Source of the DNA: CAG-103 sp905215475
Lineage (GTDB): Bacteria; Bacillota; Clostridia; Oscillospirales; Oscillospiraceae
Length of the DNA stretch: 64,000 bases
Reading direction: 5' to 3'
NCBI GenBank assembly: GCA_905215475.1
Contig: CAJMPW010000001.1
Location: 434,001 to 498,000, forward strand
Part shown: piece by piece, positions 1-8,085 of the stretch
Layout of the letters: each line of letters begins with the position of its first letter
Numbering within the stretch: the first letter of the stretch is position 1
Made by a program: the position numbers and the translations under genes
Notes under the pieces: generated by a model
Database searches by the model: none
What the model was told of the DNA's origin: nothing
The model's input: the letters and a program-made list of their open reading frames with translations, nothing else

Positions 1-1
1 G

Positions 2-97
2 CTCCAGCTGTGCTTTTGCTACATGATGGATCTGCTCGGCATCGTGACCGAGAAGATGCCGCGGGAATATTTTCACCAGAGCCCCGGTCAGGCGTAG
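2..97 (+). CDS. Possible 3' end of an upstream gene (partial)
   Basis: An open frame enters from the left edge and stops with TAG at 95-97, giving 31 residues that begin LQLCFCYMMDLLGIV. The stretch is GC-rich like the coding DNA nearby, while the DNA just after it turns AT-rich and holds a hairpin, as expected at a gene end. No family can be recognised from so few residues. It could also be non-coding. Confidence 0.35.
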   Translation, partial: LQLCFCYMMDLLGIVTEKMPREYFHQSPGQA

Positions 98-125
98 GAA
101 TCGACAGAAAATATCGTCAATGTCA

Positions 126-168
126 ACAAAGCCTCAAAAGCGACAGCAGTCGTCTTTTGAGGCTTTGT
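126..168 (+). terminator. Hairpin terminator-like element before the bai-like cluster
   Basis: ACAAAGCCTCAAAAG at 126-140 pairs perfectly with CTTTTGAGGCTTTGT at 154-168. An inner CGAC/GTCG helix extends the stem past one bulged T. Only a short T run (TTTT at 172-175) follows. It probably ends the transcript of the upstream gene, so the bai-like genes would need their own promoter. Confidence 0.6.
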
Positions 169-263
169 CAGTTTTGCCACGAAATCTGTTGTGAAATCTA
201 ATTTTTTGTCGTTTTTTACGATAGCAAAACAGGAGGCAACGCCCGAAAGAAAATCAAATCTAA

Positions 264-289
264 TGTTAAAATATTATCGTTCCTTAACA
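264..289 (+). promoter_or_regulatory. Candidate operator: TGTTAA-N14-TTAACA inverted repeat
   Basis: TGTTAA at 264-269 and TTAACA at 284-289 form a perfect 6-bp inverted repeat with centres 20 bp, about two helical turns, apart. It lies in an AT-rich stretch 85-110 bp upstream of the first bai-like gene. I could not find a convincing -35/-10 pair with normal spacing in 170-374, so the promoter of the cluster is unresolved. That this repeat binds a regulator is inference. Confidence 0.25.
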
Positions 290-374
290 AAAGCATAACT
301 GCTGGTGTGTGTCCGGGGGGACGGGAAACCTCCGGAAAAAGTCAAAGATTTGCGTTAAGAAAGGACAAAGAATC

Positions 375-1142
375 ATGTTTGAAAATGAATTCAAAGGCAA
401 AGTCGTTCTGGTAACCGGCGGCAGCCGCGGCATTGGTTTCGCAGCCGTCAAGGGCTTCCTCGCGGGTGGCGCGAAGGTCTACTTCCTCAGCCACTACGAA
501 GAGACCGGCGCCAAGGCGCTGGCCGCCCTCAAGGAGATCAACCCCGACTACGAGGTCATGACCAAGGCGATCGATCTGTGCGACTACAAGGCCGTGCAGG
601 AGCTGTATAAAGAGATCATTGCCAAGTGGGGCCGTCTGGACGTGCTCGTCAACAACGCCGGCACCGACAACAGCACCTGGCTGACCAAGCTCAAGCAGTC
701 CGAGTGGGATGCTGTCTGCAACCTGAACATGAAGGGCCCCTACACCATGATGAAGTACGCGATCCCGCACCTGATCAAGACCAAGGGCTGCGTCGTCAAT
801 ACCGCTTCCGTCGCCGGTGTCTACGGCTGCCCGACCGGCCTGCCGTACCCCGCCAGCAAGGCTGCCCTGATCGCCATGACCAAGTCCGTCGCTTATTCCT
901 TCGCCGACAGGGGCGTGCGTGTCAACGCGGTCGCTCCGGGCGTTGTCAACACCGACATGGTCGCCAATATGCCGCAGTTCGCTAAGGACTCCGTCGGTGA
1001 TACCATCCCGATGAAGCGCTTTGCCGAGCCCGAGGACATTGCCAACGGCATCCTGTTCCTGTCCTCCAGCGCCGCATCCTACGTCACCGGCGTCTGCCTG
1101 CAGATCGACGGCGGCTACCGTCCGAACAACCTGCCGAAGTAA
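375..1142 (+). CDS. BaiA-like short-chain dehydrogenase (3-alpha-hydroxysteroid dehydrogenase family)
   Basis: A 255-residue classical SDR, predicted to oxidise or reduce a hydroxyl/keto group on a CoA-linked or free steroid acid in the cytoplasm. The cofactor motif TGGSRGIG (residues 14-21), NNAG (93-96), Ser145, Tyr158 and Lys162 (YPASK) are all present. The segments VAPGVVNTDM and the C-terminal ITxxxDGxYRP-like ending (QIDGGYRP) match what I recall of Clostridium scindens BaiA. Ser39-His40 after the second strand lack the acidic residue of NAD-specific SDRs, and Arg18 could favour NADP. The ATG at 375 follows AGAAAGGA; an upstream in-frame start at 309 lacks a good ribosome site. First gene of the bai-like run. 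A generic 3-oxoacyl-ACP reductase is the main alternative, but the neighbours argue against it. Confidence 0.82.
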   Translation: MFENEFKGKVVLVTGGSRGIGFAAVKGFLAGGAKVYFLSHYEETGAKALAALKEINPDYEVMTKAIDLCDYKAVQELYKEIIAKWGRLDVLVNNAGTDNSTWLTKLKQSEWDAVCNLNMKGPYTMMKYAIPHLIKTKGCVVNTASVAGVYGCPTGLPYPASKAALIAMTKSVAYSFADRGVRVNAVAPGVVNTDMVANMPQFAKDSVGDTIPMKRFAEPEDIANGILFLSSSAASYVTGVCLQIDGGYRPNNLPK

Positions 1143-1160
1143 TTTTCCAAAGCCGCTGAT

Positions 1161-1183
1161 CCCGCCCGCCGCGGGCGGGCGGG
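1161..1183 (+). other. GC hairpin between baiA-like and baiB-like genes
   Basis: CCCGCCCGCC at 1161-1170 pairs with GGCGGGCGGG at 1174-1183 around a GCG loop: a perfect 10-bp stem. No T run follows, so it is more likely a transcript-stabilising or processing hairpin than a full terminator. Confidence 0.6.
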
Positions 1184-1220
1184 AGGCGGCATATGCCAAA
1201 TTCAGTGCTGTCAGGAAGTG

Positions 1221-2747
1221 ATGGAGATGCGCACGCAGCATTTTAACATTTTCAATACCGGGACGGAGAGCTTCTTTACCCCCGGCACGCAGCTGGCGAA
1301 CATCGCCCGCGTGAAGCCGGACGCTCCGGCGGTCATCTACGTTTCCCCGGAAAACAAGGAGACGGTCATGACATGGCAGGAGCTCCACGAGCTCTCGAAC
1401 CGCATTGCATGGTATCTGCTCGATCAGGGCATCGGCCCGGGTAAGAGCGTGCTCGCCGCGCTGCCGAATATTCCGACGCACATCGCGCTTGCGTTCGGCA
1501 TCTGGAAGACCGGCGCGTGTTATGTTCCGGTCTCGAACCGTGCGCCGCAGCGCAACCTTATGGAGATCTGCACCTGCGTCTCCCCGGCGCTCGTCATCAC
1601 CAACCGCAAAAAGCCCGACGGCTATCCCAGCCTGAGCACGGCAGAGCTCAAAACGCTGTGCGCGCAGTGCTCTGCGCAGCTGCCGCCCGATGTGCTGGCC
1701 ATCCCCAACCTTGCCAACTGCTCCGGAGGCACGACGGGGACGACCAAGGTCATCGAGCAGGATATGCCCGCAGGGGAGAGCGACGAAGGGCTGCGGACAT
1801 GGTTCGCCGTGTCCGGTATGCGCTTTGAGATGCGCCAGCTGCTTGCAGGCCCGCTGTTTCACGGCGCGCCGCATTCGGCGGCCTTCAACGGGCTCTACTG
1901 CGGCAACACGCTCGTCATGCCGGCCAAGCTCGACGCCGAGACGATCGTGCGGCTCATCAAAAAGTACCGCATCGAGTATGTCCAGATGGTGCCGACGCTC
2001 ATGCAGCGCATCAGCCGTATGCCCGGCTTCCAAAAGGAAGACCTTGCGAGCATCGAGGTGATGTGCCACACCGGCGGCGTCTGCTCGCAGGATCTCAAGC
2101 GTGAATGGCTCGAGATCATCCCGCCCGAGCGCCTGTATGAGATGTACGCCATGACCGAGTGCATCGGCATGACCTCCATCCGCGGCGACGAGTGGCTGCG
2201 CCATCCCGGCAGCGTCGGCAGAATGCACTGCGGCCGCGTCGCGATCCGTAACGAGGACGGCAGGGAAGTGCCGCATGGTGAGATCGGCGAGATCTTCATG
2301 TCGTGGGGCGATAACAGCCCGCGCGTGACCTATAAGAATATGCCGCCGCTCCCGGTGGACAGCGAAGGCTTCCGCAGCGTCGGCGACATGGGCTATGTAG
2401 ATGCTGACGGCTATCTGTACTTTGCAGACCGCCGCAGCGACATGATCGTCACCGGCGGAGAGAACGTCTTTGCCGCCGAGGTCGAGATGGTGCTCAAAAA
2501 GCACCCCAAAGTGGTTGACGCCGTGGTCATCGGCCTGCCCGATCCGGATTGGGGTCACCGCATCCACGCCATCGTGGAGACGAACGCCCCGCTCGGGAGC
2601 AAGGAGCTGATCCGCTTCGCGCTCAACTACCTCCCCCCGTATAAGATCCCCAAATCCATTGAATTTACGGATCACATTCCCGTCAATGAAAACGGGAAGA
2701 TCGTGCGCAGCAAGCTGATCGAGGAGAGCCTTGCCAAAGGCTACTGA
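1221..2747 (+). CDS. baiB: BaiB-like bile acid CoA ligase (AMP-forming)
   Basis: A 508-residue ANL-superfamily acyl-CoA synthetase, predicted to adenylate a carboxylic side chain and form its CoA thioester using ATP. The P-loop NCSGGTTGTTK (residues 167-177), the A5-type motif YEMYAMTECIG, the A7/A8 segment GDMGYVDADGYLYFADRRSD and a C-terminal NGK are visible. The run GPLFHGAPHSAAFNG, CHTGGVCS and IRGDEW agree closely with my recollection of C. scindens BaiB (about 520 residues), far better than with generic fatty acyl ligases. Starts at 1221 or 1227 are both possible after AGGA at 1213-1216. It sits between BaiA-like and BaiG-like genes, which supports activation of an imported bile acid. 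The exact substrate cannot be read from sequence. Confidence 0.85.
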   Translation: MEMRTQHFNIFNTGTESFFTPGTQLANIARVKPDAPAVIYVSPENKETVMTWQELHELSNRIAWYLLDQGIGPGKSVLAALPNIPTHIALAFGIWKTGACYVPVSNRAPQRNLMEICTCVSPALVITNRKKPDGYPSLSTAELKTLCAQCSAQLPPDVLAIPNLANCSGGTTGTTKVIEQDMPAGESDEGLRTWFAVSGMRFEMRQLLAGPLFHGAPHSAAFNGLYCGNTLVMPAKLDAETIVRLIKKYRIEYVQMVPTLMQRISRMPGFQKEDLASIEVMCHTGGVCSQDLKREWLEIIPPERLYEMYAMTECIGMTSIRGDEWLRHPGSVGRMHCGRVAIRNEDGREVPHGEIGEIFMSWGDNSPRVTYKNMPPLPVDSEGFRSVGDMGYVDADGYLYFADRRSDMIVTGGENVFAAEVEMVLKKHPKVVDAVVIGLPDPDWGHRIHAIVETNAPLGSKELIRFALNYLPPYKIPKSIEFTDHIPVNENGKIVRSKLIEESLAKGY

Positions 2748-2819
2748 CCGGCGCTGCACACAGGAAAGCAACCAAACTGTCCACGGCAACTGCCGAATCA
2801 TCAGACAGGAGAATACACC

Positions 2820-4241
2820 ATGGAAAACAACAAAAATTATATGAAAGGCTTTGTGCCGTATGCTGTTGCAGCGGCCATCCTCAGCCTTTGCGGCGGCTTC
2901 ACCGCTTCGGTGCCGACCGCGATCTCCACGGCATGGAACGCTGACGCGTCCCTGACCTTCATCACGCTGGCTTACTCCCTGGCCGCCGCCGCCATGGCGC
3001 CGATCATGGGCAAGCTCGGCGGCGCGATCGGCCGCAGAAAGATGCTGCTCGGTGCGATGGCGCTCTACACCGTCGGTCAGGCGCTCATCGCCATCTGCCC
3101 GCAGAACGTCCCGCTGCTGCTCGTGTTCCGCTTCATGGTCGGTATCGGCGCTGCCGGCATCGCCCCGGTCGTCATGTCCTACATCATGATGGAGTTCCCG
3201 CCCGAGAAAATGGGCCAGGGCTTCACGATCTACATGGCGCTGGCCTGCGGCATGGTCATCTTTGGACCCACCCTCGGCGGTATCGTCATGAAAGTCATCG
3301 GCACGGCCAGCGCATGGCGTATCGTCATGTGGATCTGCGTCGCACTGTGCGTGATTTCGTTCCTCATCTGCTTTGCAAAAGTCAAGGATAACCCGAACAT
3401 CCCCAAGGGCTCTATGAAGGGCTTTGACTGGGCGGGCGCCGTGTTCGTCCTGCTCATGTTCGGCGCGCTCGTCTGCGTGCCCACCTTCGGCCAGCAGAAC
3501 GGCTGGGCCAGCGTTGCGACGCTCGCGTCCATCGGCGTGGCCGTCGTCGGTCTGATCGTCCTGTTCCTCGTCGAGAAGAAGGCTGCCAGCCCAATCCTCA
3601 ACGGCAAGTTCATCGCCCGCAAGAACTTTGTGCTCCCCGTGCTGATCATGTTCCTCACGCAGGGCCTCATGACGGCCTGCCTGACCGAGGTCATCCGCTT
3701 CGGTTACGCCATCGACAAGGCCACCGTCGCTGCGGTCGCCATGAGCATTGAGTACCTCGGCATGGCCATCGGCACCATCGTCCTCGGACCCATGGCCGAT
3801 AAGAAAGAGCCCAAGATCGTTGCTGCGATCGCGCTCGTGTTCGTTGCCATCGGCTCTCTGATCATGCTCTTCATCGGCGAGAATGCCGGCATCCTTATGA
3901 TGGGCGGCGCGCTGTTCTTCGTCGGCCTCGGCCTCGGCGGCAACACCACCATCTTCATGAAGGTCGCTCTGTCCGGCGTCGCTCCGGCTGAGTCCTCCTC
4001 CGCTTCCGGCACGTTCAACGTCTTCAAGGATATGTGCGCTCCGTTCGGCGTCGCCATCTTCGTGCCGATGTTCGTCACCGGCATGGGCAAGAAGGCTGCC
4101 ACCGGCATGGCAGTGCCCGCCGCTGCCGCCAGCGCGCTGCACTCCGTGGCGCTCGTGCAGCTCATCTGCGTCGTCATCGGCATCGTGGTCTGCTTCATGA
4201 TTCCGAGCGTGCACAAGAAGGCTGAAGCTGCCAAAGAGTAA
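2820..4241 (+). CDS. baiG: BaiG-like major facilitator transporter
   Basis: A 473-residue MFS protein with about 14 hydrophobic segments, predicted to import the pathway substrate across the cytoplasmic membrane by proton symport. The loop GKLGGAIGRRKM after the second helix is the MFS signature. KGFVPYAVAA at the N-terminus, the central block VEKKAASPILNGKF, GPMADKKEPK and TIFMKVALSG follow what I remember of C. scindens BaiG, the bile acid importer (477 residues). The ATG at 2820 has AGGAG about 10 bases upstream. It sits 72 bases after the CoA ligase and 69 before the first CoA transferase, so co-transcription is likely. Drug-efflux MFS proteins of the same size are the alternative, but the neighbours and these blocks favour uptake. 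Confidence 0.85.
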   Translation: MENNKNYMKGFVPYAVAAAILSLCGGFTASVPTAISTAWNADASLTFITLAYSLAAAAMAPIMGKLGGAIGRRKMLLGAMALYTVGQALIAICPQNVPLLLVFRFMVGIGAAGIAPVVMSYIMMEFPPEKMGQGFTIYMALACGMVIFGPTLGGIVMKVIGTASAWRIVMWICVALCVISFLICFAKVKDNPNIPKGSMKGFDWAGAVFVLLMFGALVCVPTFGQQNGWASVATLASIGVAVVGLIVLFLVEKKAASPILNGKFIARKNFVLPVLIMFLTQGLMTACLTEVIRFGYAIDKATVAAVAMSIEYLGMAIGTIVLGPMADKKEPKIVAAIALVFVAIGSLIMLFIGENAGILMMGGALFFVGLGLGGNTTIFMKVALSGVAPAESSSASGTFNVFKDMCAPFGVAIFVPMFVTGMGKKAATGMAVPAAAASALHSVALVQLICVVIGIVVCFMIPSVHKKAEAAKE

Positions 4242-4310
4242 AAAGAGTAATTTCTTCCGACCAATCAACCTCATTCAGTGCGATACGCACAGAAAGGATT
4301 GTCATCTAAC

Positions 4311-5669
4311 ATGAAAGAAATCGACAACAAACTGACTCAGAAATTCGACGAGTATCCTTCCTTCGGCGTTCTCAAGGGCGTCAAGGTCTTCGTGACCGGC
4401 ACGAACATCGCCGGCCCGTTCGCCGGCTGCCTCATGGCCGAGATGGGCGCGAAGGTCCTGCAGGCTGAGGCTCCGACCATCGCCTGCCAGACCCGCGGCA
4501 CGCTCGCGTGGAGCCAGAACCACCGCAACGAGTACTCCATCACCATCAACACCGCCAGCGCTGCGGGCAAGAAGATCTTCCTCAAGTGCATCGAGTGGGC
4601 GGACATCTGGATCGAAGCCGGCCGTCCGGGCTCCTATGCCAAGCGCGGCCTGACCGATGAAGTCTGCTGGAAGCACAACAAGAAGCTCGCCATCGTGCAC
4701 GTGTCCGGCTACGGCCAGTTCGGCCCGGCCAAGAACAAGCCCTCCTACGACGTCTCCGGTCAGGCCATGGGCGGCTATATGTACATGAACGGCGTCTCCC
4801 CGACGTCCGGCCCGCTGAAGGTCAACCCGTACCTGTCCGACTACATCACCGCTTACAACGCCTGCATGGTCGCGCTCGCCGGCTACATCAACGCCAAGAA
4901 CAGCGGCGAGGGTGATTCCTGCGACGTCGCGCAGTACGACACCATGTTCCGCCTGCTCGACAACTACCCGGCCAACTGGTTCAACAAGGGCTACCCGAAG
5001 CAGGGCGAGCCCGTGCCGTTCCGCACCGGCAACAAGAGCGACCAGGCTGCCTGCTTCTCCTTCTACGACACGAAGGAAGGCAACGCCATGTTCGTTGCGA
5101 TCGTCGGCCAGGGCCCTGTCACCCGCGGCTACCCGATCATCGGCATGGGCAAGCCCGGCGTCACCGAGGGCATCCCGAAGAACTGCACCGGCTTCCCGCT
5201 GTTTGACCCCCGCGGCAAGAAGGCGGACGAGCTGTGCGCGAAGTTCTGCGCCGAGCGCACCTGCGACGAGCTCGAGGAGATCTTCAACAAGGCCGGCATC
5301 CCGTGCCAGCGTGCTTACGGCCCGGCCGACATCGAGAAGGACGCTCAGTACGAGGCTCGTGAGAACATCGTCGAGTGGGATGACCAGTGCTTCGGCAAGA
5401 TGAAGGGCATCGGCGTCACGAACATCTTCAAGAAGAATCCGTCCCAGATCGTGGCTTCCGCGCCGTGCTTCGGCGAGCACAACCGCGAGGTTCTCAAGGA
5501 CTTTGGCTACACCGACGAGGAGATCGACGCGCTCTACAAGAAGGGTGAGCTCGCGACTTGGACGCCGGCGGACACTGCCCGCATCAAGAACTTCGTTGAG
5601 TGGCACTTCTTCTGGGATCCGGAGCGTCAGGCTAAGCGCATCGGCCTGGAGTATCCCCCGAAAAAGTAA
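4311..5669 (+). CDS. BaiF-like family III CoA transferase, copy 1
   Basis: A 452-residue CaiB/BaiF (family III) CoA transferase, expected to move CoA from a product acyl-CoA to an incoming acid and so save ATP. Asp177 in NPYLSDY aligns with the catalytic aspartate of the family (Asp169 in CaiB). The N-terminal TNIAGPFAGCLMAEMGAKV, WADIWIE, IVHVSGYGQ and ESCDVAQYD-like (DSCDVAQYD) segments are family hallmarks. It is somewhat longer than BaiF (about 426) owing to a C-terminal extension after the LYKKGEL region. The ATG at 4311 follows AGAAAGGA; a GTG at 4278 would add residues without a ribosome site. Copy 2 lies directly downstream and is highly similar, so this pair probably arose by duplication. 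Carnitine CoA transferase is an alternative substrate class. Confidence 0.83.
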   Translation: MKEIDNKLTQKFDEYPSFGVLKGVKVFVTGTNIAGPFAGCLMAEMGAKVLQAEAPTIACQTRGTLAWSQNHRNEYSITINTASAAGKKIFLKCIEWADIWIEAGRPGSYAKRGLTDEVCWKHNKKLAIVHVSGYGQFGPAKNKPSYDVSGQAMGGYMYMNGVSPTSGPLKVNPYLSDYITAYNACMVALAGYINAKNSGEGDSCDVAQYDTMFRLLDNYPANWFNKGYPKQGEPVPFRTGNKSDQAACFSFYDTKEGNAMFVAIVGQGPVTRGYPIIGMGKPGVTEGIPKNCTGFPLFDPRGKKADELCAKFCAERTCDELEEIFNKAGIPCQRAYGPADIEKDAQYEARENIVEWDDQCFGKMKGIGVTNIFKKNPSQIVASAPCFGEHNREVLKDFGYTDEEIDALYKKGELATWTPADTARIKNFVEWHFFWDPERQAKRIGLEYPPKK

Positions 5670-5690
5670 ATCTTAGCGCAAATAGACGGT

Positions 5691-5728
5691 AAGCTGTCAG
5701 CATGGGCTTTTGCCCATGTTGGCAGCTT
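5691..5728 (+). other. Long hairpin between the two CoA transferase genes
   Basis: The 17-base arms at 5691-5707 (AAGCTGTCAGCATGGGC) and 5712-5728 pair throughout, with two G-U wobbles, around a TTTT loop. No T run follows, so it is unlikely to be a simple terminator. It may stabilise or separate the mRNA of the duplicated genes. Confidence 0.65.
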
Positions 5729-5784
5729 ATCTTGAATCCGGAGATAACTGTAGAAAAACGCAACAAAAAGGAGGCACAGCATAC

Positions 5785-7152
5785 ATGAGTTTCAAAAAAA
5801 TTGACTGCAACCTCACGCAGAAGTTCAGCGAATACCCCGACTTCGGCGTTCTCAACGGCGTCAAGGTCTTTGTGTCCGGCACGGCCATCGCCGGTCCCTT
5901 TGCCGGCTGCCTGATGGCGGAAATGGGCGCAAAGGTCCTTCAGTCCGAGGCGCCCAAGATCTCCTGCGGCACGCGCGGCACGACCGGCTGGTCGCAGAAC
6001 CACCGCAACGAGTACTCCATCACGTGCAACCCGCGCACGCCCGCCGGCAAGAAGATCTTCAAAAAGTGCCTCGAATGGGCCGATATCTGGATCGAGTCCA
6101 GCAAGGCCGGCACGTACGCCAAGATGGGGCTCACCGACGAGGTGTGCTGGGGCGTCAACAGTAAGCTGTGCATCGTTCACGTCTCCGGCTATGGTCAGAC
6201 GGGCCCGTATAAGTCCAAGGCCTCCTATGACGTTTCCGGTCAGGCGATGGGCGGTTATATGTACATGAACGGCGTGTCCCCGACGGATGTGCCGCTGAAG
6301 GTCAACCCCTATCTGTCCGACTATGTCACGGCCTACAACGCCTGCATGACCGCGCTCTCGGCGTATATCCACGCGCTCAAGACCGGGCAGGGCGAATCGT
6401 GCGACGTCGCGCAGTACGACACCATGTTCCGCCTGCTGGATAACTACCCGGTGCTCTGGTACAACAAGGGCTACCCGAAGGACGGCGAGCCTGTGCCGTA
6501 CCGCACCGGCAACCACTCCGACCTTGCGGCCTGCTTCTCGTTTTACACCACGAAGGACAACAAGCAGCTCTTCGTCGCCATCAACGGTCCCGGACCGGTC
6601 GAGAAGGGCTATCCCATCATCGGCGTCGGCACGCCGGGCGTGACGCCGGGTCTGCCGAAGGGCATCCCCGGCTTCCCGCTCAACACCCCCATGGGGCAGA
6701 AGGCGGATCAGGCGCTCGCGGATTTCTGCGCGCAGCACACCTGTGTTGAGCTCGAGGAGATCTTCAACAAGGTTGGCATTCCGAACCAGCGCGCCTATGA
6801 GCCGGGCGACATCGAAAACGACCCGCAGTATGCCGAGCGCGAGAACCTCGTCGAGTGGGAAGACCAGATCTTCGGCGAGATGAAGGGCATCGGCATCACG
6901 AACCGCTTCAAAAATAACCCCTCGCAGATCGTGGCGTCTGCGCCGTGCTTCGGCGAGCACAACCGCGAGGTGCTGCAGGAGTTTGGATACACCGACAAGG
7001 AGATCGACGACCTCTACAAGAAGGGCGAGATCGTGACGTGGACGCCGGCGGACACCGCCCGCATCCGTCACCTGCCCGACTGGGGCTTCTTCTGGGATAC
7101 CGAGCGCCAGTGTGAGCGCATCGGCATGGAGTGGCCGCTCAAGGACGAGTGA
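5785..7152 (+). CDS. BaiF-like family III CoA transferase, copy 2
   Basis: A 455-residue paralogue of the preceding CoA transferase, similar along the whole length including the unusual C-terminal extension (TWTPADTARI, then a WGFFWD segment). The catalytic Asp179 lies in NPYLSDY, and WADIWIESSKAG matches BaiF more closely than copy 1 does. The ATG at 5785 follows AAAAGGAGG; an upstream in-frame start at 5710 falls inside the intergenic hairpin and is unlikely. C. scindens also carries two such enzymes, BaiF and BaiK, in different operons; here they are side by side. Two copies suggest different acyl donors or acceptors, or dosage. Substrate specificity cannot be told from sequence. Confidence 0.83.
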   Translation: MSFKKIDCNLTQKFSEYPDFGVLNGVKVFVSGTAIAGPFAGCLMAEMGAKVLQSEAPKISCGTRGTTGWSQNHRNEYSITCNPRTPAGKKIFKKCLEWADIWIESSKAGTYAKMGLTDEVCWGVNSKLCIVHVSGYGQTGPYKSKASYDVSGQAMGGYMYMNGVSPTDVPLKVNPYLSDYVTAYNACMTALSAYIHALKTGQGESCDVAQYDTMFRLLDNYPVLWYNKGYPKDGEPVPYRTGNHSDLAACFSFYTTKDNKQLFVAINGPGPVEKGYPIIGVGTPGVTPGLPKGIPGFPLNTPMGQKADQALADFCAQHTCVELEEIFNKVGIPNQRAYEPGDIENDPQYAERENLVEWEDQIFGEMKGIGITNRFKNNPSQIVASAPCFGEHNREVLQEFGYTDKEIDDLYKKGEIVTWTPADTARIRHLPDWGFFWDTERQCERIGMEWPLKDE

Positions 7153-7224
7153 TCCCCGCATACCGGGCAGACTGCGCCGTGCGCAGTCCGTCCGCCGCAT
7201 TCTATATCAGCAAAGGAGAAACAA

Positions 7225-8010
7225 ATGGGTAGACTTGATGGAAAAGTCTGTTTCGTCACCGGCGCCGGTTCCGGCATTGGCGCCAAGACGGCCGAGCTCT
7301 TCGCACAGGAGGGCGCAAGCGTCATCATGGCGGATATGCATGAAGAAAACCTCAGCAAGGTCGCGGCCGACATCCGGGCTGCGGGCGGCGAGGTTATGAC
7401 GACTGTCGTCAACATCACTGACAATGACGCTGTGAAGGCGGCGTTCGCGGCCGGTGTGGAAAAGTACGGCAAGATCGATGCGCTGGCCAATATCGCCGGT
7501 GTGCTCGATGTTGCAATGCGGCCGATCGACGATTTTCTCACCAGCGATCTGGACACGACCCTGACCGTGAACGTCAAGGGCACGATGTACGTTACTCGCG
7601 CGGCTGTCAAGCAGTTCATCGCGCAGGGCTACGGCACGATCGCGACCGTCGCCTCCGTCGGCGGCGTGAACGGCAACGGCAGCGCCGCTTACACGGTCTC
7701 GAAGGGTGCGGAGGTCGCGCTGACCAAGCACATCGCGCTGCGCTTTGCCAACGGTGAGCAGAAGATCCGCGCCAACTGCGTGTGCCCCGGCACGGTCATG
7801 ACCCCCATGACCACGCGCGCCATGAAGGCCAGAGGCAAGTACACGAAGGCCGCCAAGGCCATGCAGGCCTCCACCGCGAAGCACTCCACGCTCGACGTGG
7901 GCACGTGCACGGATCTCGACATTGCCAAGATCCTGCTGTTTTTGTGCAGCGACGATTCTGCGCCGCTCAACGGTCAGGCGCTCGTTGCCGATTACGGCGC
8001 AAACCTCTGA
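7225..8010 (+). CDS. SDR family oxidoreductase, probably NAD-dependent hydroxysteroid dehydrogenase
   Basis: A 261-residue classical SDR. TGAGSGIG (12-19), Ser144, Tyr156 and Lys160 (YTVSK) form the expected cofactor and catalytic sites, with NIAG (89-92) in place of NNAG. Asp37 at the end of the second strand is the usual mark of NAD(H) preference. AAAGGAGAAA precedes the ATG. The gene lies 72 bases after the CoA transferases and 75 before the 7-alpha-HSDH-like gene, so a role on another hydroxyl of the same substrate (for example position 3 or 12) is plausible, though inferred only from context. A C-terminal insertion, KARGKYTKAAKAM, enlarges the substrate-loop region. Confidence 0.7.
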   Translation: MGRLDGKVCFVTGAGSGIGAKTAELFAQEGASVIMADMHEENLSKVAADIRAAGGEVMTTVVNITDNDAVKAAFAAGVEKYGKIDALANIAGVLDVAMRPIDDFLTSDLDTTLTVNVKGTMYVTRAAVKQFIAQGYGTIATVASVGGVNGNGSAAYTVSKGAEVALTKHIALRFANGEQKIRANCVCPGTVMTPMTTRAMKARGKYTKAAKAMQASTAKHSTLDVGTCTDLDIAKILLFLCSDDSAPLNGQALVADYGANL

Positions 8011-8085
8011 TCCGACTGCGCCGGTGCGCGCACACCGGCGCAAAGCTGAAAACTGCGCACACAAAATGAAAGGAAGTGTACTGTT

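Noticed and set aside
10..201. 63-residue frame at the left edge
   Set aside because: It crosses the hairpin at 126-168, has no ribosome site, and competes with a better-composed frame ending at 97.
342..4274. 1,310-residue open frame on the minus strand opposite the bai-like genes
   Set aside because: It is an antisense shadow caused by high third-position GC: long, His/Asp/Arg-rich and without domains, while the plus strand has well-conserved proteins with ribosome sites.
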